64,000 nt of DNA from Sanguibacter suarezii NBRC 16159 (GCF_001552735.1 NZ_BCRT01000010.1:1-64000), one strand, 5' to 3'; shown: positions 27,281 through 36,217, counted from the stretch's first letter. Made by a program: numbers and translations. The notes: generated from the letters alone by a model not told the origin.

Positions 27281-28672
27281 GTGAGACACGTACGCACCCA
27301 CTGGCCGGTCGCGCTGCTCACCGTCGTGGCCTTCCTCGCCTACCTCGTGCTGTCCCTGGCGCGCTGGCACCGGTGGGCCAACCCGTCGTGGGACCTGGCG
27401 ATCTTCGAGCAGGCGGTCAAGGGCTATGCCCACCTGGGCGCGCCGATCGTGAGCATCAAGGGACCGGACTTCAACCAGCTCGGTGACCACTTCTCCCCGC
27501 TGCTGGTGGTCCTGGCGCCGTTCTACCGGATCTTCCCCTCCCCGGTCACCCTGCTCGTGGCGCAGTGCGTGCTGGTGGCCGTCTCGATCATCCCGATCAC
27601 CGTGACCGCCCGCCGGATCCTCGGGCCGTGGCCTGGGTTGGGGGTCGGCGTCGCCTATGCGTTCTCCTGGGGCATCCAGTCCGCGATCGACGTCCAGTTC
27701 CACGAGTACGCGCTCGCGGTCCCGCTGCTGGCCTTCGGGATGGCGGCGTTCCTCACCGAGCGGTGGCGGGCGAGCGCCATCTGGGTCGTGCTGCTGCTCG
27801 GGGTCAAGGAAGACCTCGGGCTGACGGTCGCAGCCTTCGGGGCGGTGCTGTGGCTGCGCGGGCAGCGCCGTCTGGGGTGGATCGTGGCAGGGACCGGGGT
27901 GGTCGCCATGGCGCTCATCGTCGGTGTCTTCGTGCCGGCGCTCAACCCGCACGGCCGCTACGACTACTGGGGCAAGCTCGGTGAAGGGAGCGGGGAGAAC
28001 GCCGGCCTGCTGGCCGGCATGAGCCGGTTGGTGACGGAGTTCCTCAGCCCGTCGGTCAAGATCCAGACGATCGTGCTGCTGCTGGTCATCACGGCCTTCG
28101 TCGCGCTGCGCTCGCCGGTGACGCTGGTCATCGTGCCGACGATGATCTGGCGCTTCGCCGGGTCCACCGAGTTCTACTGGGGGACCACCTGGCACTACTC
28201 GGTCATCCTCATGCCGGTGCTGTTCGCCGCTGCGATCGACGGGCTGCGTCTGCTGCGCTCGTCCCCGCGGAGCTGGCTGCGCACCTATGCGAGGGTCGCG
28301 CCCGCCCTCATGGTGGTCGTCGCCGTGGTGCTGAGCTTCCACTACCCGCTCAAGGACCTCTGGGACCCCGCCACCTACGAGCGCGGTGACCGCGTCGCGG
28401 TCGCCGAGCGGGCCGTCGCCGCGATCCCGGACGGAGCGAGCGTGGCCAGTGACCGCGGTCTGATCGTCCAGCTGGCCACCGACCACGAGGTGTACTGGAT
28501 CGCCACGGACCCCTCGGTGCGTCCGGACTACGTGGTCATCGACACGCAGACCTGGGGTGGCAACCCTCCCCAGGACGTGGTCGCCTACACCGAGGGCCTG
28601 TTCCCGGGGGCCACCTACGAGGTGGTCTTCGACGAGTGGGACTACGTCGTGGTGCGGCGCGTGGACGGCTAG
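27281..28672 (+). CDS. DUF2079 polytopic membrane protein
   Basis: A 463-residue protein with about nine membrane helices and the conserved N-terminal region W-D-L-A-I-F-E-Q-A, D-H-F-S-P-L and the later H-E-Y-A. DUF2079 proteins share topology with GT-C glycosyltransferases, but no activity is established. The last 90 residues are soluble. The GTG at 27281 gives the expected N-terminus. Confidence 0.85.
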   Translation: MRHVRTHWPVALLTVVAFLAYLVLSLARWHRWANPSWDLAIFEQAVKGYAHLGAPIVSIKGPDFNQLGDHFSPLLVVLAPFYRIFPSPVTLLVAQCVLVAVSIIPITVTARRILGPWPGLGVGVAYAFSWGIQSAIDVQFHEYALAVPLLAFGMAAFLTERWRASAIWVVLLLGVKEDLGLTVAAFGAVLWLRGQRRLGWIVAGTGVVAMALIVGVFVPALNPHGRYDYWGKLGEGSGENAGLLAGMSRLVTEFLSPSVKIQTIVLLLVITAFVALRSPVTLVIVPTMIWRFAGSTEFYWGTTWHYSVILMPVLFAAAIDGLRLLRSSPRSWLRTYARVAPALMVVVAVVLSFHYPLKDLWDPATYERGDRVAVAERAVAAIPDGASVASDRGLIVQLATDHEVYWIATDPSVRPDYVVIDTQTWGGNPPQDVVAYTEGLFPGATYEVVFDEWDYVVVRRVDG

Positions 28673-28689
28673 ACCTCTAGGGTCGTGTC

Positions 28690-29091
28690 ATGAAGACGCT
28701 GCTGAATATCATCTGGCTCGTGCTGTCGGGGTTCTGGCTGGCGATCGGGTACGCCGTCGCCGGGATCATCTGCTGCATCCTCATCGTCACGATCCCCTTC
28801 GGCATCGCCTCCTTCCGCATGGCCAACTATGTGCTGTGGCCCTTCGGACGGGTGGTGGTGGACAACCCGCAGGCGGGGGCGTGGTCGACGATCGGCAACA
28901 TCATCTGGCTCATCGTCGCCGGGTGGTGGCTTGCCCTGGGGCACCTCGCCACGGGCATCGCGATGTGCGTGACGATCATCGGCATCCCGCTGGGCATCGC
29001 CAGCTTCAAGATGATCCCGGTCTCCCTGCTGCCGATGGGCAAGCTCATCGTCTCCAGCGACCAGCGCTACCCCGGGTACCAGCACGCCTGA
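28690..29091 (+). CDS. yccF: YccF family inner-membrane protein
   Basis: A 133-residue protein with two repeated YccF (DUF307) modules, each containing N-I-I-W-L followed by G-I-A-S-F (about 6-38 and 76-112). There are four predicted membrane segments. TAGGGT (28678-28683) lies 6 nt before the ATG. Function is unknown. It is convergent with ybaK. Confidence 0.92.
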   Translation: MKTLLNIIWLVLSGFWLAIGYAVAGIICCILIVTIPFGIASFRMANYVLWPFGRVVVDNPQAGAWSTIGNIIWLIVAGWWLALGHLATGIAMCVTIIGIPLGIASFKMIPVSLLPMGKLIVSSDQRYPGYQHA

Positions 29092-29121
29092 ACGGCGTTC
29101 AACAGCACTGAACGGCGTTCA
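29089..29121. repeat. Tandem palindromes TGAACGGCGTTCA
   Basis: Two identical 13-bp palindromes at 29089-29101 (overlapping the yccF stop) and 29109-29121, 20 bp apart, lie between the convergent yccF and ybaK genes. The second shares a 15-mer (ACTGAACGGCGTTCA) with the copy upstream of the TetR gene. Confidence 0.7.
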
Positions 29122-29145
29122 GGCTGAGCATCTGGACGTCCCTGG

Positions 29146-29658
29146 CTAGTCCCGGGAGATCGGCGCGGTCGTCGCGCGGGTGGCGGCCACCAGGTCCGCC
29201 GGGGACAGCCCGACGTCGAGCCCGCGCCTGCCTCCCGAGACGTACACCGTGTCGAAGCCGAGTGCGGACTCGTCGATGATCGTGGTGTGCGCGGTGCGCT
29301 GCCCGAGCGGGGAGATGCCGCCGACGACGTACCCGGTGGCACGCTCCGCGTCCCCCTGGTCGGCCAGGGTCGCCTTCTTCGCGCCCGCGGCGTGGGCGAG
29401 GGCCTTGAGGTCGAGCTTGCGGTCCACCGGCACGACGGCGACGACGAGGTGCCCGTCGACCGAGGTCATGAGCGTCTTGAAGACCTGCGGGGCGTCGACG
29501 CCGATCGCCTGCGCTGCCTCCAGGCCGTAGCCCAGGTCGCTCAGCGGGTCGTGCTCGTAGGGGTGGACCGTGTGCGCGATGCCGGCCTTCTCCAGAGCCA
29601 CGATCGCCGGCGTCGCGCCGTGGGAGGACTTGCCTGCCTTCTTCGCATTCTTCGACAT
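29146..29658 (-). CDS. ybaK: Cys-tRNA(Pro) deacylase (YbaK/EbsC family)
   Basis: A 170-residue trans-editing protein that hydrolyses mischarged Cys-tRNA(Pro). The motifs V-F-K-T-L, G-G-I-S-P-L-G-Q and D-T-V-Y-V-S-G-G-R-R-G-L are family hallmarks. TAGCGT (29665-29670) lies 6 nt before the ATG. A Lys-rich N-terminal tail of about 12 residues precedes the domain. Confidence 0.93.
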   Translation of the reverse strand: MSKNAKKAGKSSHGATPAIVALEKAGIAHTVHPYEHDPLSDLGYGLEAAQAIGVDAPQVFKTLMTSVDGHLVVAVVPVDRKLDLKALAHAAGAKKATLADQGDAERATGYVVGGISPLGQRTAHTTIIDESALGFDTVYVSGGRRGLDVGLSPADLVAATRATTAPISRD

Positions 29659-29667
29659 GCCCCCACG

Positions 29668-30111
29668 CTATCCCTTGAGGGCCGCGATGCAGGAGGACAG
29701 CAACCGTGTCAGCTGTTCGTCGTCGCCAGGGGCGAGGCGTGATCGCATGCGGTCCTCGACCGACCGCACGGCGGCGCTCGCGCTGGCCAGCTGCTGCTTG
29801 CCCGACGCGGTGAGCCGGGTGGGCAGTGCTCGCCCGGTCGTCGGAGTCTCCGCGCGGGAGACGAGGCCGTCGCTCTCGAGCGACTGCAGCAGCACGTTCA
29901 TCGCCTGCCGGGACACGAAGGCGCCGCGCGCGAGCTCGGAGTTCGTGAGGCCTGGGCGCTGTGCCAGGAGCTCCAGGCAGGAGTAGTGGGTGATGGTCAT
30001 GTCGAGGGGGCGCAGTGCGGCCTCCATCTCGGACCGCAGCGCGCTCGCCGCCTCCTTCAGGAGGTAGCCCAGCGACGTGCTCAACTCGATTCCGGGGGCT
30101 TCTTGACTCAT
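29668..30111 (-). CDS. MarR family transcriptional regulator
   Basis: A 147-residue winged-helix regulator with L-A-Q-R-P-G-L-T-N-S-E-L-A-R-G-A as the first recognition segment and F-V-S-R-Q-A-M-N-V-L as the second, followed by the wing. The ATG at 30111 overlaps one of two palindromic sites shared with the divergent VOC gene, so it is predicted to repress itself and that gene. The effector is unknown. Confidence 0.92.
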   Translation of the reverse strand: MSQEAPGIELSTSLGYLLKEAASALRSEMEAALRPLDMTITHYSCLELLAQRPGLTNSELARGAFVSRQAMNVLLQSLESDGLVSRAETPTTGRALPTRLTASGKQQLASASAAVRSVEDRMRSRLAPGDDEQLTRLLSSCIAALKG

Positions 30112-30155
30112 GTCAACATCTTGACATAGCCTGACACGTGTCAACCAGTTGACAC
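30111..30155. promoter_or_regulatory. Two TGTCAA-N4-TTGACA operators between marR and the VOC gene
   Basis: TGTCAA-CATC-TTGACA (30111-30126) and TGTCAA-CCAG-TTGACA (30139-30154, extending to 7-bp arms 30138-30155) are 28 bp apart centre to centre. TTGACA half-sites can act as -35 boxes in either direction. Spacing and position are typical of MarR autoregulation. Confidence 0.75.
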
Positions 30156-30182
30156 CCACGCTCCCGCTCAAAGGACCCTTCC

Positions 30183-30551
30183 ATGCCGGTCACCGGACCC
30201 GACTTCATCTCCCTGCAGGTACGCAATCTCGAGCGGTCTGCCGCCTTCTACGAGCAGTACCTGGGGCTCACGCGCTCCCCGGCCGGGCCGCCGCACGCGG
30301 TCGTGTTCGACACTCGTCCGGTGGCGTTCGCCGTGCGGGACGCCGTCCCCGGGGCCGACCTCGACGCGAACCCGCAACTGGGCCACGGCGTCGGCCTGTG
30401 GCTGCTGGCCAGCGACACCCAGGCGATCCACGACGCCCTCGTCGCGGCGGGCACGCCGATCACGGCGGCCCCGGTCGACGGACCGTTTGGCCGGACGTTC
30501 ACCTTCGCCGACCCCGACGGCTACCAGATCACCCTGCACGACCGTCCCTGA
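30183..30551 (+). CDS. VOC family (glyoxalase/bleomycin resistance-like) protein
   Basis: A 122-residue single VOC domain with F-I-S-L-Q-V-R-N-L-E-R-S at the start and F-A-D-P-D-G-Y-Q-I-T-L at the end, as in catechol-dioxygenase-like or detoxifying proteins. AAAGGA precedes the ATG. It is the likely target of the divergent MarR regulator, suggesting an inducible detoxification role. It ends 6 bp from the convergent helicase gene. Confidence 0.9.
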   Translation: MPVTGPDFISLQVRNLERSAAFYEQYLGLTRSPAGPPHAVVFDTRPVAFAVRDAVPGADLDANPQLGHGVGLWLLASDTQAIHDALVAAGTPITAAPVDGPFGRTFTFADPDGYQITLHDRP

Positions 30552-30557
30552 CCGGAC

Positions 30558-33176
30558 CTACATCGGCGCGACGCCGGTCACCTGCAGCACGACCGCCCCG
30601 GCCTCGTCGCTCGCGTCGAGGTCCACCAGGGCGGTGATCGCCCAGTCGTGGTCGCCGTCGGGGTCGTCGAGGACCTGCCGGACGCTCCACAGGCGGGGGT
30701 TGCCGTCCACGCCCTCGGTGACGGTCACGAGCTTGGGGGAGCGGGCGGCGGGGTCGATGCCGATCGCGTCGTCGCCGTAGTGCTCGAACATCGGGTCGAG
30801 GGCGTCAGCCCACGCGTCCGCGTCCCAGCCGTCCTTGCCGTCGAGGGCGCCGAGGGCGGAGTACGCCTCGCGGGCGGCGAGCTCGACGCGCTTGAACAGG
30901 GCATTGCGCAGCAGCACACGGAAGGACCGCAGGTTCCCGGTGACCGGGCGCACCGGCGCCTCGGCGCTCGTCCCGTTGAGGGCGGACTCCCCGGTGAGGG
31001 TGTCGGCGTCGTCGTCGACCGGGTTGGACAGGCGCTCCCACTCGTCGAGCAGGCTCGAGTCGACCCCGCGCACGAGCTCACCGAGCCACTCGATGATCTC
31101 CTCGACCTCTTCGGTGCGGTGCTCGTTCGAGACGGTCTGGCGCAGCGTCCGGTAGGCGTCGGCGAGGTAGCGCAGCACCACACCCTCGGTGCGGTCGAGC
31201 TGGTAGGTGGAGACGAACTCGTTGAAGGTCTGCGCCCGCTCGACCATGTCCCGGACCACGGACTTGGGGGAGAGCTCCTGGTCGGCGATCCACGGGTTGG
31301 ACTTCTTGTATGTGGCGAAGGCCGCCTGCAGCATCTCCTCGAGCGGCTTGGGCCACGAGACGTCCTCGAGGGCGGCCATCCGCTCGTCGTAGTCGTAGCC
31401 CTCGGCCTTCATGGCGCCGATGGCTTCGCCGCGGGCAGCGCGCTGCTGGCCGTAGAGCACCTGACGCGGGTCGTCCAGGGTCGCCTCGATAACGGAGACG
31501 ACGTCGAGGGCGTGGGTCGGTGAGGTCGGCTCGAGCAGGTCCAGGGCCGCCAGGGCGAAGGGAGACAGCGGCTGGTTGAGTGCGAAGTCGCGGGGCAGGT
31601 CGACGGTCAGGCGCACGGTGTACGTGCCCGGGCCGGTGCGCACCTTCTCCACGATGCCCGCCTGGCGCAGGGAGCGGTAGATCCGGAACACCTGGCGCAC
31701 GTGCGCGGCCTTCTGCGGCTCGGTGTCGTGGTTGGCGGTGAGCAGGTGACGCATGGCGCTGATCGGGTCGCCGCTGGTGGCGGTGCTGCGGGCCAGGACG
31801 TTGAGGACCATCGCGTGGCTGACGGTGAAGTGGCTGGTGAGCGGCTCCGGCTCGGCGTCGCGCAGGCGCTCGAAGGTCTTGTCGGTCCAGTTGACGGCCC
31901 CGGCGGGGGCCTTCTTGCGGACGATCTTCTTGAGCTTCTTCGGGTCGTCGCCGGCGCGCTCGAGCAGCTTGCGGTTCTCGATGACGTGCTCGGGGGCCAT
32001 GACCAGCACGTCGCCGACGGTGTCGTAGCCGGCACGCCCGGCGCGTCCGGCGATCTGGTGGAACTCGCGCGCGGAGAGGTGACGCATGCGCTCGCCGTCG
32101 AACTTCACCAAGGAGGTGAGCAGCACCGTGCGGATGGGCACGTTGATGCCGACGCCGAGGGTGTCGGTCCCGCAGACGACCTTGAGCAGGCCTTTCTGGG
32201 TCAGGCGCTCCACCACGCGGCGGTACTTGGGCAGCATCCCGGCGTGGTGCACCCCGATGCCCTGGCGCAGGAACTTGCTCAGCGACTTCCCGAAGCCGGA
32301 GGTAAATCGAAAATCACCCAGCTCCTCAACAATGGCGTCCTTCTCGGCCCGGCTGGCCACGTTCATGCTCATGAGCGCCTGCGCGCGGTCGACGGCGTCC
32401 TTCTGGGTGAAGTGCACGACGTACACGGGGGAGCGGTGGGTGTGCACGAGGTCTTCGATGACCTCGCCCAGCGGCTCGACGACGTAGCTGAAGTTCAGCG
32501 GCACGGGGCGCTCGGCGCTGGTGACCACCGCGACGGGGCGGCCGGTGCGCTCTTCGAGATCCTTCTCGAACATCTCGGTGTCGCCCAGGGTCGCGGACAT
32601 GAGCAGGAACTGCGCCTGCGGCAGCTCCAGCAGCGGCACCTGCCAGGCCCAGCCGCGCTGGGGGTCGGCGTAGAAGTGGAACTCGTCCATGACCACCTGG
32701 TCGACGCCGGGGTTCTCCGCCTCGACGCCGCCGGAGCGCAGCGCGATGTTGGCGAGGATCTCCGCGGTGCAGCAGATGATCGGGGCGGTGGGGTTGACCG
32801 AGGAGTCACCGGTCATCATGCCCACGTTCTCCGAGCCGAAGGCCTCGACGAGGGCGAAGAACTTCTCGCTCACCAGGGCCTTGAGCGGCGCGGTGTAGAA
32901 GGACCGCTTGCCCTCGGCCAGGGCCACGTAGTGCGCCCCGATCGCCACGAGGGACTTGCCCGACCCGGTGGGGGTGCTGAGGATGACGTGCGAGCCGGAG
33001 ACCAGCTCGATGAGCGCCTCGGACTGGGCGGGGTAGAGGTCCAGCCCGCGGTCGGTGGCCCAGGAGGTGAAGCCCTCGTACAGCTCGTCAGGGTCCGGGG
33101 CCTGGCCGTCGACGGCGGGCGGGATGTGGCTGAGGAGACTGATGGAGGCAGGCGCAGGGGTGGTCACCTGGACCAT
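30558..33176 (-). CDS. DEAD/DEAH-box (Ski2-like) helicase with DUF3516
   Basis: An 872-residue superfamily 2 helicase. Walker A S-T-P-T-G-S-G-K-S lies near residue 50, the DEAH-type box is V-M-D-E-F-H, and motif VI is Q-I-A-G-R-A-G-R-A-G. The C-terminal half matches DUF3516, found on this actinobacterial helicase group. The role is probably RNA processing or decay. The ATG at 33176 is used; a GTG three codons later (33167), 7 nt after GAGAAT, is an alternative. Codons near 32306-32340 are unusually A/T-rich. Confidence 0.9.
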   Translation of the reverse strand: MVQVTTPAPASISLLSHIPPAVDGQAPDPDELYEGFTSWATDRGLDLYPAQSEALIELVSGSHVILSTPTGSGKSLVAIGAHYVALAEGKRSFYTAPLKALVSEKFFALVEAFGSENVGMMTGDSSVNPTAPIICCTAEILANIALRSGGVEAENPGVDQVVMDEFHFYADPQRGWAWQVPLLELPQAQFLLMSATLGDTEMFEKDLEERTGRPVAVVTSAERPVPLNFSYVVEPLGEVIEDLVHTHRSPVYVVHFTQKDAVDRAQALMSMNVASRAEKDAIVEELGDFRFTSGFGKSLSKFLRQGIGVHHAGMLPKYRRVVERLTQKGLLKVVCGTDTLGVGINVPIRTVLLTSLVKFDGERMRHLSAREFHQIAGRAGRAGYDTVGDVLVMAPEHVIENRKLLERAGDDPKKLKKIVRKKAPAGAVNWTDKTFERLRDAEPEPLTSHFTVSHAMVLNVLARSTATSGDPISAMRHLLTANHDTEPQKAAHVRQVFRIYRSLRQAGIVEKVRTGPGTYTVRLTVDLPRDFALNQPLSPFALAALDLLEPTSPTHALDVVSVIEATLDDPRQVLYGQQRAARGEAIGAMKAEGYDYDERMAALEDVSWPKPLEEMLQAAFATYKKSNPWIADQELSPKSVVRDMVERAQTFNEFVSTYQLDRTEGVVLRYLADAYRTLRQTVSNEHRTEEVEEIIEWLGELVRGVDSSLLDEWERLSNPVDDDADTLTGESALNGTSAEAPVRPVTGNLRSFRVLLRNALFKRVELAAREAYSALGALDGKDGWDADAWADALDPMFEHYGDDAIGIDPAARSPKLVTVTEGVDGNPRLWSVRQVLDDPDGDHDWAITALVDLDASDEAGAVVLQVTGVAPM

Positions 33177-33187
33177 TCTCCCAGGTT

Positions 33188-33212
33188 CCCCGCCCGCCCG
33201 GTGCGGGCGGGG
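33188..33212. terminator. Hairpin between DUF3817 and helicase genes
   Basis: A perfect 10-bp G+C-only stem (33188-33197 with 33203-33212) with a 5-nt loop, 11 bp past the DUF3817 stop on the minus strand. No T-run follows. It probably separates the two minus-strand genes. Confidence 0.5.
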
Positions 33213-33222
33213 GACCCGGCGG

Positions 33223-33693
33223 TCAGGCGCCCCAGGATCCGGGAGGGCCCAGCACCAGGAGCACGGCCATGATGACCACGGCACCAGCCACGAACACCCC
33301 GGCGAAGGCTGCCGGGCGGGCGAGCATCCACCGCAGCAGGGTGTCCACCCGTCCCCGGTCACGAGCGTCGTCGGAGGCGGCGGTGCGCCATCCGCCGTCG
33401 AGCAGGCCCTTGCGGTCCACGGAGAGGTCGAAGGGGATGGTCGCGTACGGCACGACGGCGGTGAGCACCGCCAGCGCGGTGCGCCGGTGGCGCCAGCGCT
33501 GGTTGAGCCCGACGACGAGGGCGGTGAGCGCGTAGGTGATGAAGACGAAGCCGTGGATCGGTCCAGCGATCTTGACGGGCACCGGACCCGCGTCGAAGCC
33601 GTACTTGGCGATCATGGCGACGATGAGCAAGGTCCAGGTCACCGCCTCGGCGAAGGCGACGACGCGGAAGAACGACCTGGGGGTGAGGGACAC
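33223..33693 (-). CDS. DUF3817 membrane protein
   Basis: A 156-residue protein matching the DUF3817 pattern: F-R-V-V-A-F-A-E-A-x-T-W-T-L-L, G-P-I-H-G-F-V-F-I-T-Y and P-F-D at the end of the third helix. The C-terminal 35 residues add a fourth hydrophobic segment. The GTG start has GGAG 5 nt upstream. Function is unknown. Confidence 0.85.
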   Translation of the reverse strand: MSLTPRSFFRVVAFAEAVTWTLLIVAMIAKYGFDAGPVPVKIAGPIHGFVFITYALTALVVGLNQRWRHRRTALAVLTAVVPYATIPFDLSVDRKGLLDGGWRTAASDDARDRGRVDTLLRWMLARPAAFAGVFVAGAVVIMAVLLVLGPPGSWGA

Positions 33694-33861
33694 GCAAGCT
33701 CCGATGAGTGAGGGGACGACCGGGATGGCCCCATTCTTGCGTGTCTACCTGGGAGCGGGATCAACCGAAGGGTTGACCGCCCCGACCGGCCTCGGCCGGC
33801 CTCGCTCCGGCGAGGTCCGCCCGAGTGGGGAGGTGCCGGTCCACCGCATACTGTTCACGAC

Positions 33862-35334
33862 ATGGACGTCATCACCACCAATCTCATCGACCCGGTGAGC
33901 AACTTCCTCTACTCCTACGTGCTCATCTACCTGCTCGTGGGTGCGGGGATCTACTTCACGGTGCGGACCCGCGCGGTCCAAGTGCGTCTCGCGCGGCAGA
34001 TGTGGCGCCTCATCGCGGGGTCGCGAGGGAACGCGGCCGGGGGGATCTCGTCCTTCCAGGCCTTCTGCGTGGGGCTCGCCTCGCGGGTGGGGACCGGGAA
34101 CATCGTCGGGGTCGCGATCGCCCTGACCTTGGGCGGGCCGGGGGCGATCTTCTGGATGTGGGCCGTGGCCTTCCTGGGGATGGCCACGGCCTTCATCGAG
34201 TCGACCCTGGCCCAGATGTACAAGGTCCGAGACCCTGACGGCAGCTACCGAGGCGGGCCCGCCTTTTACATCCAACGTGGCCTGGGCTCGCGACCCTTCG
34301 CGATCCTCTTCGCGGTGCTGCTCATCTTCGCCTTCGGCTTCGCCTTCAACATGGTCCAGGCCAACACGATCTCCGACGCACTCGCTGGCCACGGGGTGAG
34401 CACCTCGTGGACGGCCGTCGGGCTCATGGTCCTCGCGGCTCCTGTGCTCTTTGGTGGCGTCCGCCGAGTGGCCTCCGTCGCCGGGGTCCTGCTGCCGATC
34501 ATGGCAGGGGCCTACGTGCTGCTCGCCCTGGTCGTGGTGGCTCTCAATGTCACCGAGATCCCGCACGTGCTCGCCATGATCATCGAGGGCGCCTTCGGGC
34601 TCAACCAGGCGGCCGCCGGAACAGCGGGCGGTGTGGTGGCCGCCTTGCTCAACGGCGCCAAGCGCGGGCTGTTCTCCAACGAGGCCGGAATGGGCTCAGC
34701 TCCGAACACGGCTGCGACGGCGACGGTGAGCCACCCCGCCAAGCAAGGTCTCATCCAGTCGCTCGGGGTGTTCGTGGACACCATGGTCGTGTGCTCGGCG
34801 ACCGCCTTCATGATCCTGGTAGCCGGTCCCACCATCTACGACCCGGGGACCACCACCGAGGCCGTCGGCGCGTCGCTGACCACCTCCGCCATCGCTGAGG
34901 CGCTCGGCACCTGGACGACGCCGGTCATGACCGTCTTGATCTTCTCCTTCGCCTTCTCCTCTGTGCTGGGCAACTACTCCTACGCCGAGGTGAACCTCAC
35001 CTTCCTCGGTATCCACGGCAAGGCGCTCACTGCCCTGCGCACCCTCGTGCTGGCAGCCATCGGGGCGGGGGCGCTGCTCAGCCTGGACGCCGTGTGGGCG
35101 CTCGCGGACGTCGCGATGGCGCTCATGGCGATCGTCAACCTCGTGGCGATCTCGTTGCTGGGGAAATGGGCCTTCGGCGCGCTGCGGGACTACGAAGGCA
35201 AGCTCCGCGAGGGGCACGGGGACGACCGGTTCGTCGGCGCCGGCAACGCAACGTTGCCGGGCGACCTGCCCGGGGACGTCTGGGCGCCGGGCGGCACCGA
35301 CGCCCAGCAGGAGACTGTCACCGTCCAGGGTTGA
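33862..35334 (+). CDS. Alanine/glycine:cation symporter (AGCS) family transporter
   Basis: A 490-residue sodium:amino-acid symporter with 10-11 helices. The AGCS signature lies in G-x-G-N-I-V-G-V-A-I-A-L-T-L-G-G-P-G-A-I-F-W-M-W, and F-S-N-E-A-G-M-G-S-A-P in the second half. TACTGT (33849-33854) lies 7 nt before the ATG. The soluble C-terminal 50 residues are acidic. It overlaps the 3' end of the convergent gene by 17 bp. Confidence 0.93.
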   Translation: MDVITTNLIDPVSNFLYSYVLIYLLVGAGIYFTVRTRAVQVRLARQMWRLIAGSRGNAAGGISSFQAFCVGLASRVGTGNIVGVAIALTLGGPGAIFWMWAVAFLGMATAFIESTLAQMYKVRDPDGSYRGGPAFYIQRGLGSRPFAILFAVLLIFAFGFAFNMVQANTISDALAGHGVSTSWTAVGLMVLAAPVLFGGVRRVASVAGVLLPIMAGAYVLLALVVVALNVTEIPHVLAMIIEGAFGLNQAAAGTAGGVVAALLNGAKRGLFSNEAGMGSAPNTAATATVSHPAKQGLIQSLGVFVDTMVVCSATAFMILVAGPTIYDPGTTTEAVGASLTTSAIAEALGTWTTPVMTVLIFSFAFSSVLGNYSYAEVNLTFLGIHGKALTALRTLVLAAIGAGALLSLDAVWALADVAMALMAIVNLVAISLLGKWAFGALRDYEGKLREGHGDDRFVGAGNATLPGDLPGDVWAPGGTDAQQETVTVQG

Positions 35335-36208
35335 GCGCGGCGTCGCAACGCTCGACGATCTGCGCTCGCAGCGGCGCGGCGCGATCGGCGAAGGTGCGCT
35401 GGCGTCGGGAGTACTCCGCCTTGCCCTCAGGGGTCTCGATCATCACGGCGTCCTCCCCGAACCGGGAGACGTCGTAGGGCGAGGCCTGCATGTCCAGCAG
35501 CCGGATGTCGCGGGCCAGCTCGAAGCAGTCCAGGACGAGCTCGCTGGGCAGCAGCGGCAGGAGCTTGTGGGTCCACTTGAACAGGTCCATCCCCGCGTGC
35601 AGGCAGCCGGGCTGTTCAAGTGCCGGCTGGTCGTCGCGGGTGGGCTGGAGCCGGTTGAGCGGGGCCGCCTCGGGAGTGAAGAAGCGGAAGGCGTCGAAGT
35701 GCGAGCAGCGGATCTGGTGCGCCTCGACCACCTCGTCGGTCCCGGCGGCGCCCAGCCGCAGCGGGAGCATGTGCCGGGTGTCGTCGCCCTGCTTGTAGAC
35801 CATGGCCCACTCGTGCAGACCGAAGCAGCCCACGTTCGCCGGCCGCCCGGCAGTGGCGGCGATAAGGTCGCGGACGTAGGTGACCGTGCCCCCGCGCTCG
35901 GTGAGGAAGGCTGCGGTGTCGACGGTCACGCCGCCGTCGGGTGCGCGGGTGTGCCAGCGCCAGGTCAGACGCTCGTCGATCTGCCCGGGGGCGCCGGCGT
36001 CGTCGTGCAGGGAGATGCCGACGCCGGGGTGCCAGCGGCGCAGCGGGCCGGGGCGAGTCTTGTAGTACGTGAAGAGGAAGTCGTCGATCTCGTGCTTCTC
36101 ACCGGTGAGGCGGCGCGCACGCCAGCCGGCCGTCGCGGCGTCGGCACGCTCGGCGTGCGCGGCCTGGCGGGCGGACCACTGGGGGTGAGAGAGGGGGGAG
36201 AGGGACAT
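35318..36208 (-). CDS. Conserved actinobacterial protein (often labelled 3-methyladenine DNA glycosylase)
   Basis: A 296-residue soluble protein with strongly conserved-looking blocks: G-C-F-G-L-H-E-W-A-M-V-Y, Q-I-R-C-S-H-F-D-A-F-R-F-F-T and Q-P-G-C-L-H-A-G-M-D-L-F-K-W. Homologues carry a 3-methyladenine glycosylase label in databases, but I see no helix-hairpin-helix motif or recognised glycosylase fold here. The several His, Cys and Asp in these blocks could bind a metal. TAGGCT (36215-36220) lies 6 nt before the ATG. It is 9 bp downstream of the aldo-keto reductase gene. Confidence 0.7.
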   Translation of the reverse strand: MSLSPLSHPQWSARQAAHAERADAATAGWRARRLTGEKHEIDDFLFTYYKTRPGPLRRWHPGVGISLHDDAGAPGQIDERLTWRWHTRAPDGGVTVDTAAFLTERGGTVTYVRDLIAATAGRPANVGCFGLHEWAMVYKQGDDTRHMLPLRLGAAGTDEVVEAHQIRCSHFDAFRFFTPEAAPLNRLQPTRDDQPALEQPGCLHAGMDLFKWTHKLLPLLPSELVLDCFELARDIRLLDMQASPYDVSRFGEDAVMIETPEGKAEYSRRQRTFADRAAPLRAQIVERCDAALNPGR

Positions 36209-36217
36209 CCGTCCAGC

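Noticed and set aside
33700-33861. Hairpin-like GGCC-rich sequence before the alanine symporter gene
   Set aside because: The pairing is short and ambiguous in very GC-rich sequence; a functional terminator or riboswitch is not supported.
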